DNA of 13,250 nucleotides from Acidisarcina sp. (GTDB lineage: Bacteria > Acidobacteriota > Blastocatellia > Pyrinomonadales > Pyrinomonadaceae), in NCBI GenBank assembly GCA_021155145.1, contig JAJNPX010000121.1:1-13250 (forward strand), written 5' to 3'. The position numbers and the translations under genes are program-made. Each line of letters starts with the position of its first letter. The stretch's first letter is position 1. Positions 5,457-13,112 of the stretch are shown here, piece by piece. The notes beneath the pieces were generated by a model. That model was not told the DNA's origin, ran no database searches, and was given only the letters and a program-made list of their open reading frames with translations.

Positions 5457-8393
5457 CTACATAAAAGGAATTGCGTCCTGTGCAGACTGCAACGCCTGCC
5501 CTGCTTGTTCCGTAACCTGTTCGGCGGCCTGCTGGGCCTGCTCGGCAGCCTGTTCGGCCTGCTGCTGTACCTGCTCGGCCTGCTGTTGTGCTTGCTCTAC
5601 AGCCTGTTCCGCCTGCTGTTGTACCTGTTCGGCCTGCTGTTGGGCTTGCTCGGCTGCCTGTTCCGCCTGCTGTTTTGCTTCGTCGAGAGCCTGCTCGGCC
5701 TTTTCGACCTGCTCGGCGGCCTGTTCCTTTGCGTCGGCAAGAGCTTCTTCGGCCTGGGCGACCGCTTGTTCGGCCTGCTGCTTGGCTTCTTCGGCAGCCT
5801 GCTCTACCTGCTGTTTTGCCTCCTCGACGGCCTGCTTCGCCTCGTCGACCTTTTCCTGCGCGGCCTGCTTTGCGTCCTCGACAGCCTGTTTCGCTTCTTC
5901 GACCTTTTGTTCGACGGCCTCTCTTGCCTCGTTTATTTTTTCCTTTGCTTCGTTGGCAAGAGCCTCAGCCTTTTCCTTTGCCTCTTGTGCGGCTGCGAGG
6001 GCCTTGTCCGCGAGTGATTCGGCCTGGTCCTTAAGATCATCGGCCAGGGCCTTTGCCTCGGCGACCTTGTCCTTTACCTTGTCCGCGATCTCGTCGGCCT
6101 TATTCTTCAGATCGTCGAACTGGTTCTGCGCCGCCGCAACGGCCGCGGCTGCTGCTGCCTGTGCCTGCTGCTGCAGTTGATTTGCCGCCGCGGCACCTTG
6201 CTGCATCGCACTCTGGGCCGCGGCCTGGGCTGCGGCCAGTCCGGCCTGCACGCTTGCGGCGGCAGGATTTACGGCTCGCTCCCTGACCACGTTTGCGAGC
6301 TGGGCGAAGTTAGGCGGCTCGGCCGGCGGCGGCGGAGACGGGGCCGCGGTCGACTGACCTGCCTCATCCTTATCCGCCTCGGTCGGATCTTTTGGAGCAC
6401 CGGGGCTGGCACCGCCGCCGGAACCCGCGGCACCGCTGCTGTTGATCTGCACCATCGTGCCCTTGATCGATACTCCGGCCGGGCCGACATTCACGAAATT
6501 GCCGCCCGATTTCAGGGTGACCTGCGTGGCCTCGAGTACGATGCCCATACCGGCCTTCAGATGGATCTCGTTGCCCGCATCGACGGCGAACTTCGAACCG
6601 ATCTTCTGCTCCTTATTCGAGCCGACCTTTATGTGGATATTTCCGTCTATCTTTTCGACCTGATCGCCCGTGACGGTGAGGTGCTTATCCTTCTTTACCT
6701 TTTCGTACTGGTTCTCTTCGACTATCAGGTGGCGGTCCTTACCGATCCACTCCATGTTGTCTTTTTCGACACGGATATCCTGATTCTTCTGGGCGTGGAT
6801 AAAGATCTGCTCCGAACCCTTCTTATCCTCGAACCTGATCTCATTGAACCCGCCGCCGCCCTTGCTGGAGTTGGTCTTTATGGTCGACCTGGTCTTATTG
6901 TCGGGCAGAACATACGGCGGCATATTCTCGGCGTTGTACACCGAGCCGAGGATAATGGGCTGGTCCGGGTCGCCCTCGAGAAAGTCGACCACCACCTCCA
7001 TCCCGATCCGCGGGATGAACATCGTGCCCCATTTCTTGCCGGCCCAGGTCTGTGCGACGCGCAGCCAGCACGAGCTGGTCTGATTATTTCTGCCTTCCCG
7101 GTCCCAGTGAAACTGGACCTTCACGCGTCCGTACTTGTCGGTGAATATCTCTTCCCCTGACGGGCCGACGACCACGGCCGTCTGGCTTCCCTGTACGACG
7201 GGTTTCGGGGTCCGGCGTAACGGGCGAAACGGAGCACTGTCGCTCTTGCCGTGCGTCAAGGCGGCGAAGGTCGCGATATACGAATTCGCCACTTCCTCGT
7301 CCGACGCGTACGACGGCGACTGTATCGCTTCGGTATTTACTGTGATCGGCACGTAGCTGCCGTTAAAGCTGCTGTGCGGGTGAACCGACATATCGAACTT
7401 CACGCCCGGTACGATCGCACACGAATCCGACGTCATATAGGCGTTCTTATATTCGACGTCGGCCTCTTCCTGCCGGATCGCGACGGTTCGCCGGTTGTCA
7501 TTGAATATCTTCTGAAGCTCGCTGGTCTGTTCGCCGCCGCTCGGCGTTATGCCGTCAAACCTCCCGGCGTAGCCACCGGGGTAGTCATAGACCTCAAGCT
7601 CGCGGTTGCCGCCGATAGTGAAGCGGCTAAGCTGCTGGGCCTCGAGCTTTTTCCCGACAAGCTCGAAATTATGATCCCAGAGCGTGTGCTTGCCGGTGCT
7701 GACCCGATCGTCGAACAGGAACGTGAGGATCGCACCCTGCCACGTATCGCTCACGCCCGAGCGATTCCCGACGAAAGGGATCGTGGCCTTTGCCGTCGAT
7801 CCGCGATGGGAACCGGGTGTATTGGCGACCACCATAGTGTGGCCGTTCTCGGTGTGAGTGAAGTAGAAATAAATGCCTTCCTCTTCCATCAGCCGGGCAG
7901 CGAAGTTCCAATCCGATTCGCGGTACTGAACGCAGTAATCCCTCGGCTCGAACGTTCCCTGGATCTCCCAGGTCACATCGAAGCCCTGGAGTACGGTCCG
8001 AAGTATGTCGGGCACGCTCTTCTGCTGAAAGATCCTGCTCTGCGACTTTTTTGTGAGTATCCACAATCGTGGTACGACGATGGCCCTGTATTTGGTGAAT
8101 CTTGCGTTTCGATTGCCCTGGACAAAGCTAGCGCAGATGCCGTGAAAGTAGCGCTTGACCTCGGTGCCATCCTCGTTCTGCTTAACCCGTACGACCATCG
8201 GCTGGCCCAAAAGGGCCGACGGATCTTCGAAGGTCGGAGGCGTATTTTCCTCGGTCTCTTCGTGCAGGATCTCGAGTTCGAAATGAAAGAGCTGAGAAAT
8301 TGCCTCAAACGCCCTCAACTTTTTAACGAGCAGCCGGTCGTAATCGAGCGGGGTCGTTAAGCTTAGCAATCGTGTTCCTTGAGTGATCGGCAT
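5457..8393 (-). CDS. vgrG: VgrG spike protein with long repetitive helical C-terminal extension
   Basis: A 978-residue TssI protein, much longer than a plain VgrG of about 650 residues. VgrG trimers form the puncturing spike of the T6SS. Residues about 5-340 are the gp27-like part (start MPITQGTRLLSLTTPL; CVQYRESDWNFAARLMEEEG at 154-173). About 400-485 is the gp5 OB fold (EIFTDKYGRVKVQFHWDREG; WAGKKWGTMFIPRIGMEVVV). About 500-650 is the beta-helix (NEIRFEDKKGSEQIFIHAQK, then short beta repeats). Next come a Gly/Ser/Pro/Ala linker (653-695), an Ala/Gln-rich helix (696-755), twelve 18-residue repeats (756-971) and a short IPFM end. The start gives the canonical VgrG N-terminus, although no strong Shine-Dalgarno precedes it. 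The tail contains no recognisable enzyme domain. The gene is 66 bases after the DUF4347-like gene and leads the DUF4123/PAAR module. Confidence 0.96.
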   Translation of the reverse strand: MPITQGTRLLSLTTPLDYDRLLVKKLRAFEAISQLFHFELEILHEETEENTPPTFEDPSALLGQPMVVRVKQNEDGTEVKRYFHGICASFVQGNRNARFTKYRAIVVPRLWILTKKSQSRIFQQKSVPDILRTVLQGFDVTWEIQGTFEPRDYCVQYRESDWNFAARLMEEEGIYFYFTHTENGHTMVVANTPGSHRGSTAKATIPFVGNRSGVSDTWQGAILTFLFDDRVSTGKHTLWDHNFELVGKKLEAQQLSRFTIGGNRELEVYDYPGGYAGRFDGITPSGGEQTSELQKIFNDNRRTVAIRQEEADVEYKNAYMTSDSCAIVPGVKFDMSVHPHSSFNGSYVPITVNTEAIQSPSYASDEEVANSYIATFAALTHGKSDSAPFRPLRRTPKPVVQGSQTAVVVGPSGEEIFTDKYGRVKVQFHWDREGRNNQTSSCWLRVAQTWAGKKWGTMFIPRIGMEVVVDFLEGDPDQPIILGSVYNAENMPPYVLPDNKTRSTIKTNSSKGGGGFNEIRFEDKKGSEQIFIHAQKNQDIRVEKDNMEWIGKDRHLIVEENQYEKVKKDKHLTVTGDQVEKIDGNIHIKVGSNKEQKIGSKFAVDAGNEIHLKAGMGIVLEATQVTLKSGGNFVNVGPAGVSIKGTMVQINSSGAAGSGGGASPGAPKDPTEADKDEAGQSTAAPSPPPPAEPPNFAQLANVVRERAVNPAAASVQAGLAAAQAAAQSAMQQGAAAANQLQQQAQAAAAAAVAAAQNQFDDLKNKADEIADKVKDKVAEAKALADDLKDQAESLADKALAAAQEAKEKAEALANEAKEKINEAREAVEQKVEEAKQAVEDAKQAAQEKVDEAKQAVEEAKQQVEQAAEEAKQQAEQAVAQAEEALADAKEQAAEQVEKAEQALDEAKQQAEQAAEQAQQQAEQVQQQAEQAVEQAQQQAEQVQQQAEQAAEQAQQAAEQVTEQAGQALQSAQDAIPFM
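5481..6128 (-). repeat. Twelve tandem 54-bp units encoding 18-residue helical repeats in VgrG
   Basis: Reading residues 756-971 in steps of 18 gives twelve units with no insertion or deletion, from QNQFDDLKNKADEIADKV to QQAAEQVTEQAGQALQSA. Positions 4, 7, 11, 14 and 18 are nearly always Ala, Val, Leu or Ile, while the rest are Glu, Gln, Lys or Asp. The spacing 3-4-3-4-4 is one heptad plus one hendecad, and 18 residues equal five turns of an undistorted alpha-helix. Units 5-6 share KQAVE(D/E)AKQ. Units 10 and 11 differ by one residue and match at roughly 47 of 54 bases, indicating recent duplication. Lysine fades out after unit 9, leaving Glu/Gln/Ala. At DNA level this is a degenerate repeat of CTGCTCGGCCTG-like words. 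Confidence 0.9.
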
Positions 8394-8459
8394 ATTTCAA
8401 AGCAACTAACTAAGTCGCAATTGTTGACGAGATCGATCCCGAATTTTGCTATCTGTCGG

Positions 8460-9206
8460 CTACCAGAGCGGGCGCCTGATGGTGTCGCGGATCGGGACCC
8501 TTGGGCCGGACCGACGCGGATCGACGATGATCGGCGGCGGATTGAACATCGCACGGATCCTGGTCCCTACACCGCCCTCATGCAGGAGCGGCGATTCGGG
8601 GACCTGAAAAACGTGTCCGTTCCAGTCGTCGGAATCATCTCCGTCCGGCGTTACGACCACGGTATCGGGTGAGGCGCTGATCAGCGTATCCTCAAAAAAG
8701 CCGTCGTAGTCGCTCACCTGCGGACTTGCCGAGGCCATCACCCTGCTCTCAAAACCGCAGGCCAAGGCATAGAGAAACCGAAACCCGATGTGCGGGTCGT
8801 CGATCTCGTCCGTGACCTCGCCATGACACCCCCGCATAAGGCTGCCGCCCGCGACGCCGCATCCGTGGATCTCGACGCCCTGGCCGCCGGACCTTCCCGG
8901 CTTCATCAGCCGAGCGAACGGCTGTGCGAACGCCGAAGCGTTGCCGATATTCACGTCAAAGGCCTCGTCTTCGATCCCGCCGATGTGCAAAACTCCCGGG
9001 CTCCCATGAGAATTCAATATCAGCAGGTCAACGGAACCGGCCGCCGTGGCCCGCTCCTCGGCGGTAAAAGAAGAGATCACGAGCATCGCCACGTCCGCCA
9101 CCGGGGTACCTTCGGGCACGGTAACGTGCTTGACCTCCTGGCCGACGTGCCGGCCGAATGTCCGGCCGGCATCAGCAACGTCGTGTGAATGAATGTAAAC
9201 GATCAT
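8460..9206 (-). CDS. DUF4347-like (caspase-clan) protein in T6SS operon, candidate effector
   Basis: A 248-residue protein with no signal peptide. The strand VDLLILNSHGSPGVLHIGG (59-77) followed by GVEIHGCGVAGGSL (110-123) resembles DUF4347, a clan CD (caspase-like) family with a His-Gly and a Gly-Cys motif each closing a beta-strand; the putative dyad is His67/Cys116. RVMASASPQVSDYDGFFED (155-173) and the later DW.G.VF resemble the DUF4347 end (V.AS....G, then W.L/F). Residues about 200-248 are a Pro/Arg-rich tail. DUF4347 is usually the N-terminal module of large surface proteins, so a free-standing copy between clpV and vgrG is unusual. ATG 9206 lies four bases after the clpV stop, indicating coupling. 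A secreted effector or a processing protease are both possible. Fold assignment is moderate; catalysis is inferred. Confidence 0.6.
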   Translation of the reverse strand: MIVYIHSHDVADAGRTFGRHVGQEVKHVTVPEGTPVADVAMLVISSFTAEERATAAGSVDLLILNSHGSPGVLHIGGIEDEAFDVNIGNASAFAQPFARLMKPGRSGGQGVEIHGCGVAGGSLMRGCHGEVTDEIDDPHIGFRFLYALACGFESRVMASASPQVSDYDGFFEDTLISASPDTVVVTPDGDDSDDWNGHVFQVPESPLLHEGGVGTRIRAMFNPPPIIVDPRRSGPRVPIRDTIRRPLW

Positions 9207-9210
9207 CTAT

Positions 9211-12000
9211 TTAAGTAATGTCATAGACGAAGTTCTCCTCCGGCCCGACCCCGACGTGAACCTTCTTGATGTTCTCACCGGAGGCCATTCGCGACAGAAC
9301 CTCGCCGCTCATATCCGGCAGCATCGTTCCCGTAAGGATGTTGTAAACATTACGGGCGCCGCTGTCCACATCGGTACAGCGCTTTGCCACCGTCTCTATG
9401 ACGGCCTCATCGTAAGAAAATTGCGCACCGTGATTGTCTGCGATACGGTCGCGGATCTTACCAAGCTGAAGTTTGATGATCAGGCGAAGGATCTCATCCG
9501 AGATCGGATAAAAGGGCACGGTCACCATACGGCCGAGAAGTGCAGGCTTGAATGCCTTGTTCATCTCGGGCTTGATGGCGTCGAGGATCCCCTGCGGTTC
9601 AGGCCTTGTCTCGGGATCGGCGCAGAGCTTCATGATCGTATCCGTGCCGATGTTGGACGTAAGGATGATCACGCAGTTCTTAAAGTCGATCTCGCGGCCC
9701 TCGCCATCCTCGAGCACCCCCTTGTCAAAGACCTGGAAGAAAAGCTCCATCACATCGGGATGGGCCTTTTCAACCTCATCGAGCAGGACGACGGAGTAGG
9801 GCTTGCGCCGGACCGCTTCGGTAAGCACGCCGCCTTCGCCATAACCGACGTATCCGGGAGGCGAGCCCTTGAGGCTCGACACCGTATGAGCCTCCTGATA
9901 CTCGCTCATGTTGATCGAGATCAGGTTTCGCTCGCCGCCGTAGAGGGACTCGGCGAGAGCGAGTGCAGTTTCGGTCTTACCGACGCCGGAGGTCCCGACG
10001 AGCATAAAGACGCCGATCGGGCGTTTCGGGTCCGTAAGTCCAGCACGCGATGTGCGGATGCGCTGAGCGATCGCCTCGAGCGCGTGATCCTGGCCGAGCA
10101 CGCGTTCGCGAAGCGTTGCCGAAAGATTCAGAACCGCGTTGATCTCGTCGGCGACCATCTTGCCGATCGGGATGCCGGTCCAGCCGGAGATCACCTCTGC
10201 GACCGATTGCCCGTTCACGACCGGCTGCATCAGCGGATTTTCGCCCTGCAGCTGCTTCAACTCGTCCATCAGACGCTTCAACTCGGCTCTTGCAGCCTCG
10301 GTGTCGGCCGGTGAGGCCGTCTCGGGTGCGGCTGCCGCAGCGGTCCCGCCGGCGTCTTCGCCAACTGCGGCACCGTCGGCTTCGGCCGTGGCAGCGGCGG
10401 CCTTTGCCTCACCGCCTCCGTTGGAATTTGCCCCGGCAACCGCGTCAGCCAGTTTGCCGTCGAGACGCGTCATCTCGAGTTTTGTACGGACGTTCTTGAT
10501 CTGCTCGACAAGGGCCTTTTCCTTTTCGAACTGCTCGGAGAACCTGGCGAGGTCTTCCTCTGCCACGGCCCTCTGTTTCTTGAGCTCCTCGAGGCGGTCG
10601 TCGTGGGCGGCGCCGGTCACCTGTTCGCGCTCGAGCGAATCGATCTCCGATGAGAGGTTCTGTATCCTCCGTTTCGCGTCTTCGATCGGTGCCGGGATCG
10701 AACCCTGCCCGATCGCCACCTTTGCGCAGGCGGTATCAAGGACGGATACCGATTTGTCCGGCAGCTGCCGGCCGGTGATGTACCGATGGGAGAGCTTGAC
10801 GCACTCGACGATCGCTTCGTCGAGGATGCGGACGTTGTGGTGCGCCTCCATCTTGTCGGCGATGCCCCGCATCATCGCGATGGCCTTCGGTTCGTCGGGC
10901 TCATCGACCTTTACGACCTGGAAACGCCGGGCGAGTGCCGCGTCCTTTTCAAAATACTTCTTATATTCAGCCCAGGTCGTGGCAGCAATGGTCCGAAGCT
11001 CGCCGCGGGCGAGTGCCGGCTTGAGCAGATTCGCGGCGTCATTTTGCCCGGCGGCACCGCCGGCACCGATCATCGTATGGGCTTCGTCGATGAACATGAT
11101 TATCGGCTGGGGCGACGATTTGACCTCGTCGATCACAGACTTGAGCCTGTTTTCGAACTCGCCCTTTATGCCCGCACCTGCCTGCAGCAGGCCCAGGTCG
11201 AGCGACCGAAGAGCCACATTCTTGAGCGGGTCGGGGACATCGCCCTCGGCGATACGGAGCGCAAACCCCTCGACAACGGCCGTCTTGCCGACGCCGGCCT
11301 CGCCCGTCAGGATCGGATTGTTCTGACGCCGGCGAGTAAGAATGTCGACGATCTGTCGTATCTCAAAGTCGCGGCCGAGTACCGGATCGATCTTTCCGGC
11401 CCGAGCCTTCGCGGTCAGGTCCTCGGTGTATTGGTCGAGAGCCTTCGTCTTTCCGGGGACGCCGGATGCGACCTGGGTCCCGCTCGATACGCCCGCGGTT
11501 TCTCCGAGTGCGACCGCATCGCGTTCTTCGGCAGATTCGGCGACGATCTCGGGTAGCTTCTTTTGCAGGTCTTCGACCGAGATGTGGTCAAACTCCTTCG
11601 AGATGTCACGGGCAATGCGGGCATAGCTGTCGTTTGCCAGCATCGCAAGTACCAGATGGCCCGACCGCACACGGGCGGCCCCAAAATCGACCGAAGCAAG
11701 GAGCCAGGCATCCTGGATCCATCGGGTGATGCGTTCGCTCAGGCCAGGCGTTCGGGAGTTTCCGGTCTTCAGCCGGTCGAGCGCGGTGCCGACGTCCTTG
11801 CTAAGGCGATCGATATTGACCTCATAGTGGGAGGCGATCTTATGAAGGTCGGTGTCGTTCTGATCAAGTATCTTGGACAGGACGTGTTCGATCTCGACAT
11901 CGTAATTCGTTCGAGAAAGACAAAGGCCGGCCGCTCCTTCAAGAGCATTTCTGGAAACGTCGTTCAGCCTCCCGACAAGGGATTTTAAGTTTACATTCAT
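9211..12000 (-). CDS. tssH: T6SS ClpV/TssH AAA+ ATPase
   Basis: A 929-residue Clp/Hsp100 ATPase that threads TssB/TssC subunits from the contracted sheath so that it can be rebuilt in the cytoplasm. The N domain (about 1-160) opens with the ClpV-type LKSLVGRLNDVSRNALEGAAGLC. AAA1 has Walker A GEAGVGKT (233-240), Walker B FIDEAH (D305/E306) and ARRF (357-360). The middle coiled coil spans about 440-580. AAA2 has GTSGVGKT (669-676), LLDEVEKAH (D741/E742), a LLGRM finger and sensor-2 SGAR (880-883). Both ATP sites look active. ATG 12000 has AGGAG (12012-12008) seven bases upstream. ClpB is the main alternative, but the N domain, the tssFG context and the ClpV-like DILTRRRQNNPILTGEAG favour ClpV. 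An Ala/Gly-rich insertion (about 520-570) is unusual. Confidence 0.96.
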   Translation of the reverse strand: MNVNLKSLVGRLNDVSRNALEGAAGLCLSRTNYDVEIEHVLSKILDQNDTDLHKIASHYEVNIDRLSKDVGTALDRLKTGNSRTPGLSERITRWIQDAWLLASVDFGAARVRSGHLVLAMLANDSYARIARDISKEFDHISVEDLQKKLPEIVAESAEERDAVALGETAGVSSGTQVASGVPGKTKALDQYTEDLTAKARAGKIDPVLGRDFEIRQIVDILTRRRQNNPILTGEAGVGKTAVVEGFALRIAEGDVPDPLKNVALRSLDLGLLQAGAGIKGEFENRLKSVIDEVKSSPQPIIMFIDEAHTMIGAGGAAGQNDAANLLKPALARGELRTIAATTWAEYKKYFEKDAALARRFQVVKVDEPDEPKAIAMMRGIADKMEAHHNVRILDEAIVECVKLSHRYITGRQLPDKSVSVLDTACAKVAIGQGSIPAPIEDAKRRIQNLSSEIDSLEREQVTGAAHDDRLEELKKQRAVAEEDLARFSEQFEKEKALVEQIKNVRTKLEMTRLDGKLADAVAGANSNGGGEAKAAAATAEADGAAVGEDAGGTAAAAAPETASPADTEAARAELKRLMDELKQLQGENPLMQPVVNGQSVAEVISGWTGIPIGKMVADEINAVLNLSATLRERVLGQDHALEAIAQRIRTSRAGLTDPKRPIGVFMLVGTSGVGKTETALALAESLYGGERNLISINMSEYQEAHTVSSLKGSPPGYVGYGEGGVLTEAVRRKPYSVVLLDEVEKAHPDVMELFFQVFDKGVLEDGEGREIDFKNCVIILTSNIGTDTIMKLCADPETRPEPQGILDAIKPEMNKAFKPALLGRMVTVPFYPISDEILRLIIKLQLGKIRDRIADNHGAQFSYDEAVIETVAKRCTDVDSGARNVYNILTGTMLPDMSGEVLSRMASGENIKKVHVGVGPEENFVYDIT
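10291..10443 (-). other. Ala/Gly-rich low-complexity insertion in ClpV
   Basis: Residues about 520-570 of ClpV consist mainly of Ala, Gly, Glu, Asp, Thr and Ser (for example SNGGGEAKAAAATAEADG), with only one Lys and no aromatic residues. The segment sits between the coiled-coil middle domain (LEMTRLDGKLADA) and the conserved restart RAELKRLMDELKQLQGENP before AAA2. It reads as a flexible linker rather than a folded part. DNA composition there is not obviously foreign. Confidence 0.75.
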
Positions 12001-12007
12001 GGTTCTT

Positions 12008-12012
12008 CTCCT
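12008..12012 (-). promoter_or_regulatory. Shine-Dalgarno for tssH
   Basis: The minus strand reads AGGAG, then seven bases, then ATG at 12000. This site lies in the 51-base gap after tssG and supports the assigned ClpV start. Confidence 0.65.
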
Positions 12013-12051
12013 CGATATGCCTGCGATTTTAACTTGCTTTTGAAAATTGCG

Positions 12052-13062
12052 TTAACCCGTACCGGCCAGTATCAGCTGTTCGTCGTCAACTTCGAATGGT
12101 TTCGTCTTCAGATACGACGTCCAGCCGAGCATCGGGCGCCTGAGCGCCTTGGTGGTCAGGATATTGCTGGGTACCTGTTTCTTGTCCAGGATCAGCTGCA
12201 CGTCGTAGTCCACCTCGGTCCCGGCCATGAACTCGACGATCGAACGCAGCGGCCCGGCGGCATTCCCATTCGGCAGGAAGGCGGTGAACTTGCTGAACGG
12301 GAGCGGCCCGAGCTTTAGCCGGAATTTGGATTGCTGGTCCCATATCTTGGTGCCGGCGATCGCATTCAGGCCGAGCGAACTATTTCGGTGGCCGAGCTTG
12401 GTCTTGTCGCGTTCATTTAGTTCGAGCCATTGCCCGGAGAACTGCTCCACCCTGACATCTATCTGAAAATAATCGGCGACCAAATTGGCGATCGCGTTCG
12501 CGGAATGCGGCTTCTGGGCGATCAAGCCTACATAGGGCAAAAGAGCCTCGTCCTTCAGGCTCATCTTCCCGCGAAGCCCGGCGGTGCCGAGGCCGGCAAG
12601 GTCGAACAGATAACCCGTAAAATCATCCGAACCGCGTTCGTAGGCGACCGGAAACCGGTACTTTGCCCACGCCCGGTAGAACATCGACGCCGCCCGGTGG
12701 GTGAAAATATCGAGGAACGCCCACATCGCCGTGTCGCGATGACGGATGCGGTCGAGCACGAGTTCGGTGTAATGAGTAGGAAGAACGCCGCTGCTTCCTA
12801 CCATTCCCATCATGCAGATGACGAGCTCATTACGTTCCTGGTTCGACATCTCGTCGAGGACCTGATTGAGCTCCCGCAGTTCGCTGGCCGGAAAATCAAG
12901 CGATATCAGCGAGCGAAACCGAACCACCTCTTCGGACGGAAGGGCCGTGCCGCCGACGGACTTTCGCTCGGGATAGATCTGCTCGAGGAGCCTTACAGAC
13001 TGAAAGAACTCGAACCTGTAAGTTTCGTCGAGCAAAAGCTGATTTACTGGCTTTCCGCTCAT
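12052..13062 (-). CDS. tssG: T6SS baseplate protein TssG (ImpH/VasB)
   Basis: A 336-residue protein of normal TssG length. TssG joins TssF, TssE and TssK in the cytoplasmic baseplate wedge from which the Hcp tube and sheath polymerise. Diagnostic features are the N-terminal YRFEFFQSVRLLEQIYP (15-31), GVLPTHYTELVLDRIRHRD (92-110), FLDIFTHRAASMFYRAWAKY (116-135), LGLNAIAGTKIWDQQSKFRL in the centre, and the C-terminal region with LGWTSYLKT. ATG 13062 is the only practical start, because an in-frame TAG lies at 13074-13072; its Shine-Dalgarno is weak. It follows tssF after 50 bases and precedes tssH by 51, the common tssF-tssG-tssH order. No truncation or substitution stands out. Confidence 0.95.
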   Translation of the reverse strand: MSGKPVNQLLLDETYRFEFFQSVRLLEQIYPERKSVGGTALPSEEVVRFRSLISLDFPASELRELNQVLDEMSNQERNELVICMMGMVGSSGVLPTHYTELVLDRIRHRDTAMWAFLDIFTHRAASMFYRAWAKYRFPVAYERGSDDFTGYLFDLAGLGTAGLRGKMSLKDEALLPYVGLIAQKPHSANAIANLVADYFQIDVRVEQFSGQWLELNERDKTKLGHRNSSLGLNAIAGTKIWDQQSKFRLKLGPLPFSKFTAFLPNGNAAGPLRSIVEFMAGTEVDYDVQLILDKKQVPSNILTTKALRRPMLGWTSYLKTKPFEVDDEQLILAGTG

Positions 13063-13112
13063 CGATCGCCACTACCCATCCGAACTTTTCGGCAACGCCG
13101 TTTTCCGGACGA

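Noticed and set aside
5481..6128. CRISPR-like or minisatellite array
   Set aside because: The 54-bp units are degenerate, contiguous and without unique spacers, and they stay in frame within one coding sequence. They are protein repeats.
5439..6180. Leucine-rich and Ala/Ser-rich open frames on the plus strand that look like a membrane or repeat protein
   Set aside because: They are the antisense of the vgrG 54-bp repeats. Low-complexity CTG/GCC codons make all frames open, and the minus-strand frame continues a canonical VgrG.
7251..8360. Long plus-strand frame of 369 codons inside vgrG
   Set aside because: Antisense of the conserved gp27-like region of VgrG. No recognisable domain or ribosome binding site.
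8394..8459. Possible promoter or terminator in the AT-richer gap before vgrG
   Set aside because: I found no -35/-10 pair with acceptable spacing and only a 5-bp wobble-containing stem. Nothing supportable.
10139..11326. Long plus-strand frame of 395 codons inside tssH
   Set aside because: Antisense shadow of a well-conserved ClpV gene. The product is Ser/Ala/Arg-rich with no family motif.
9211..12000. Assignment of the AAA+ protein as ClpB disaggregase
   Set aside because: The N domain, the ClpV-type sequence around the first Walker A, and its position directly after tssG and before vgrG all indicate TssH/ClpV.
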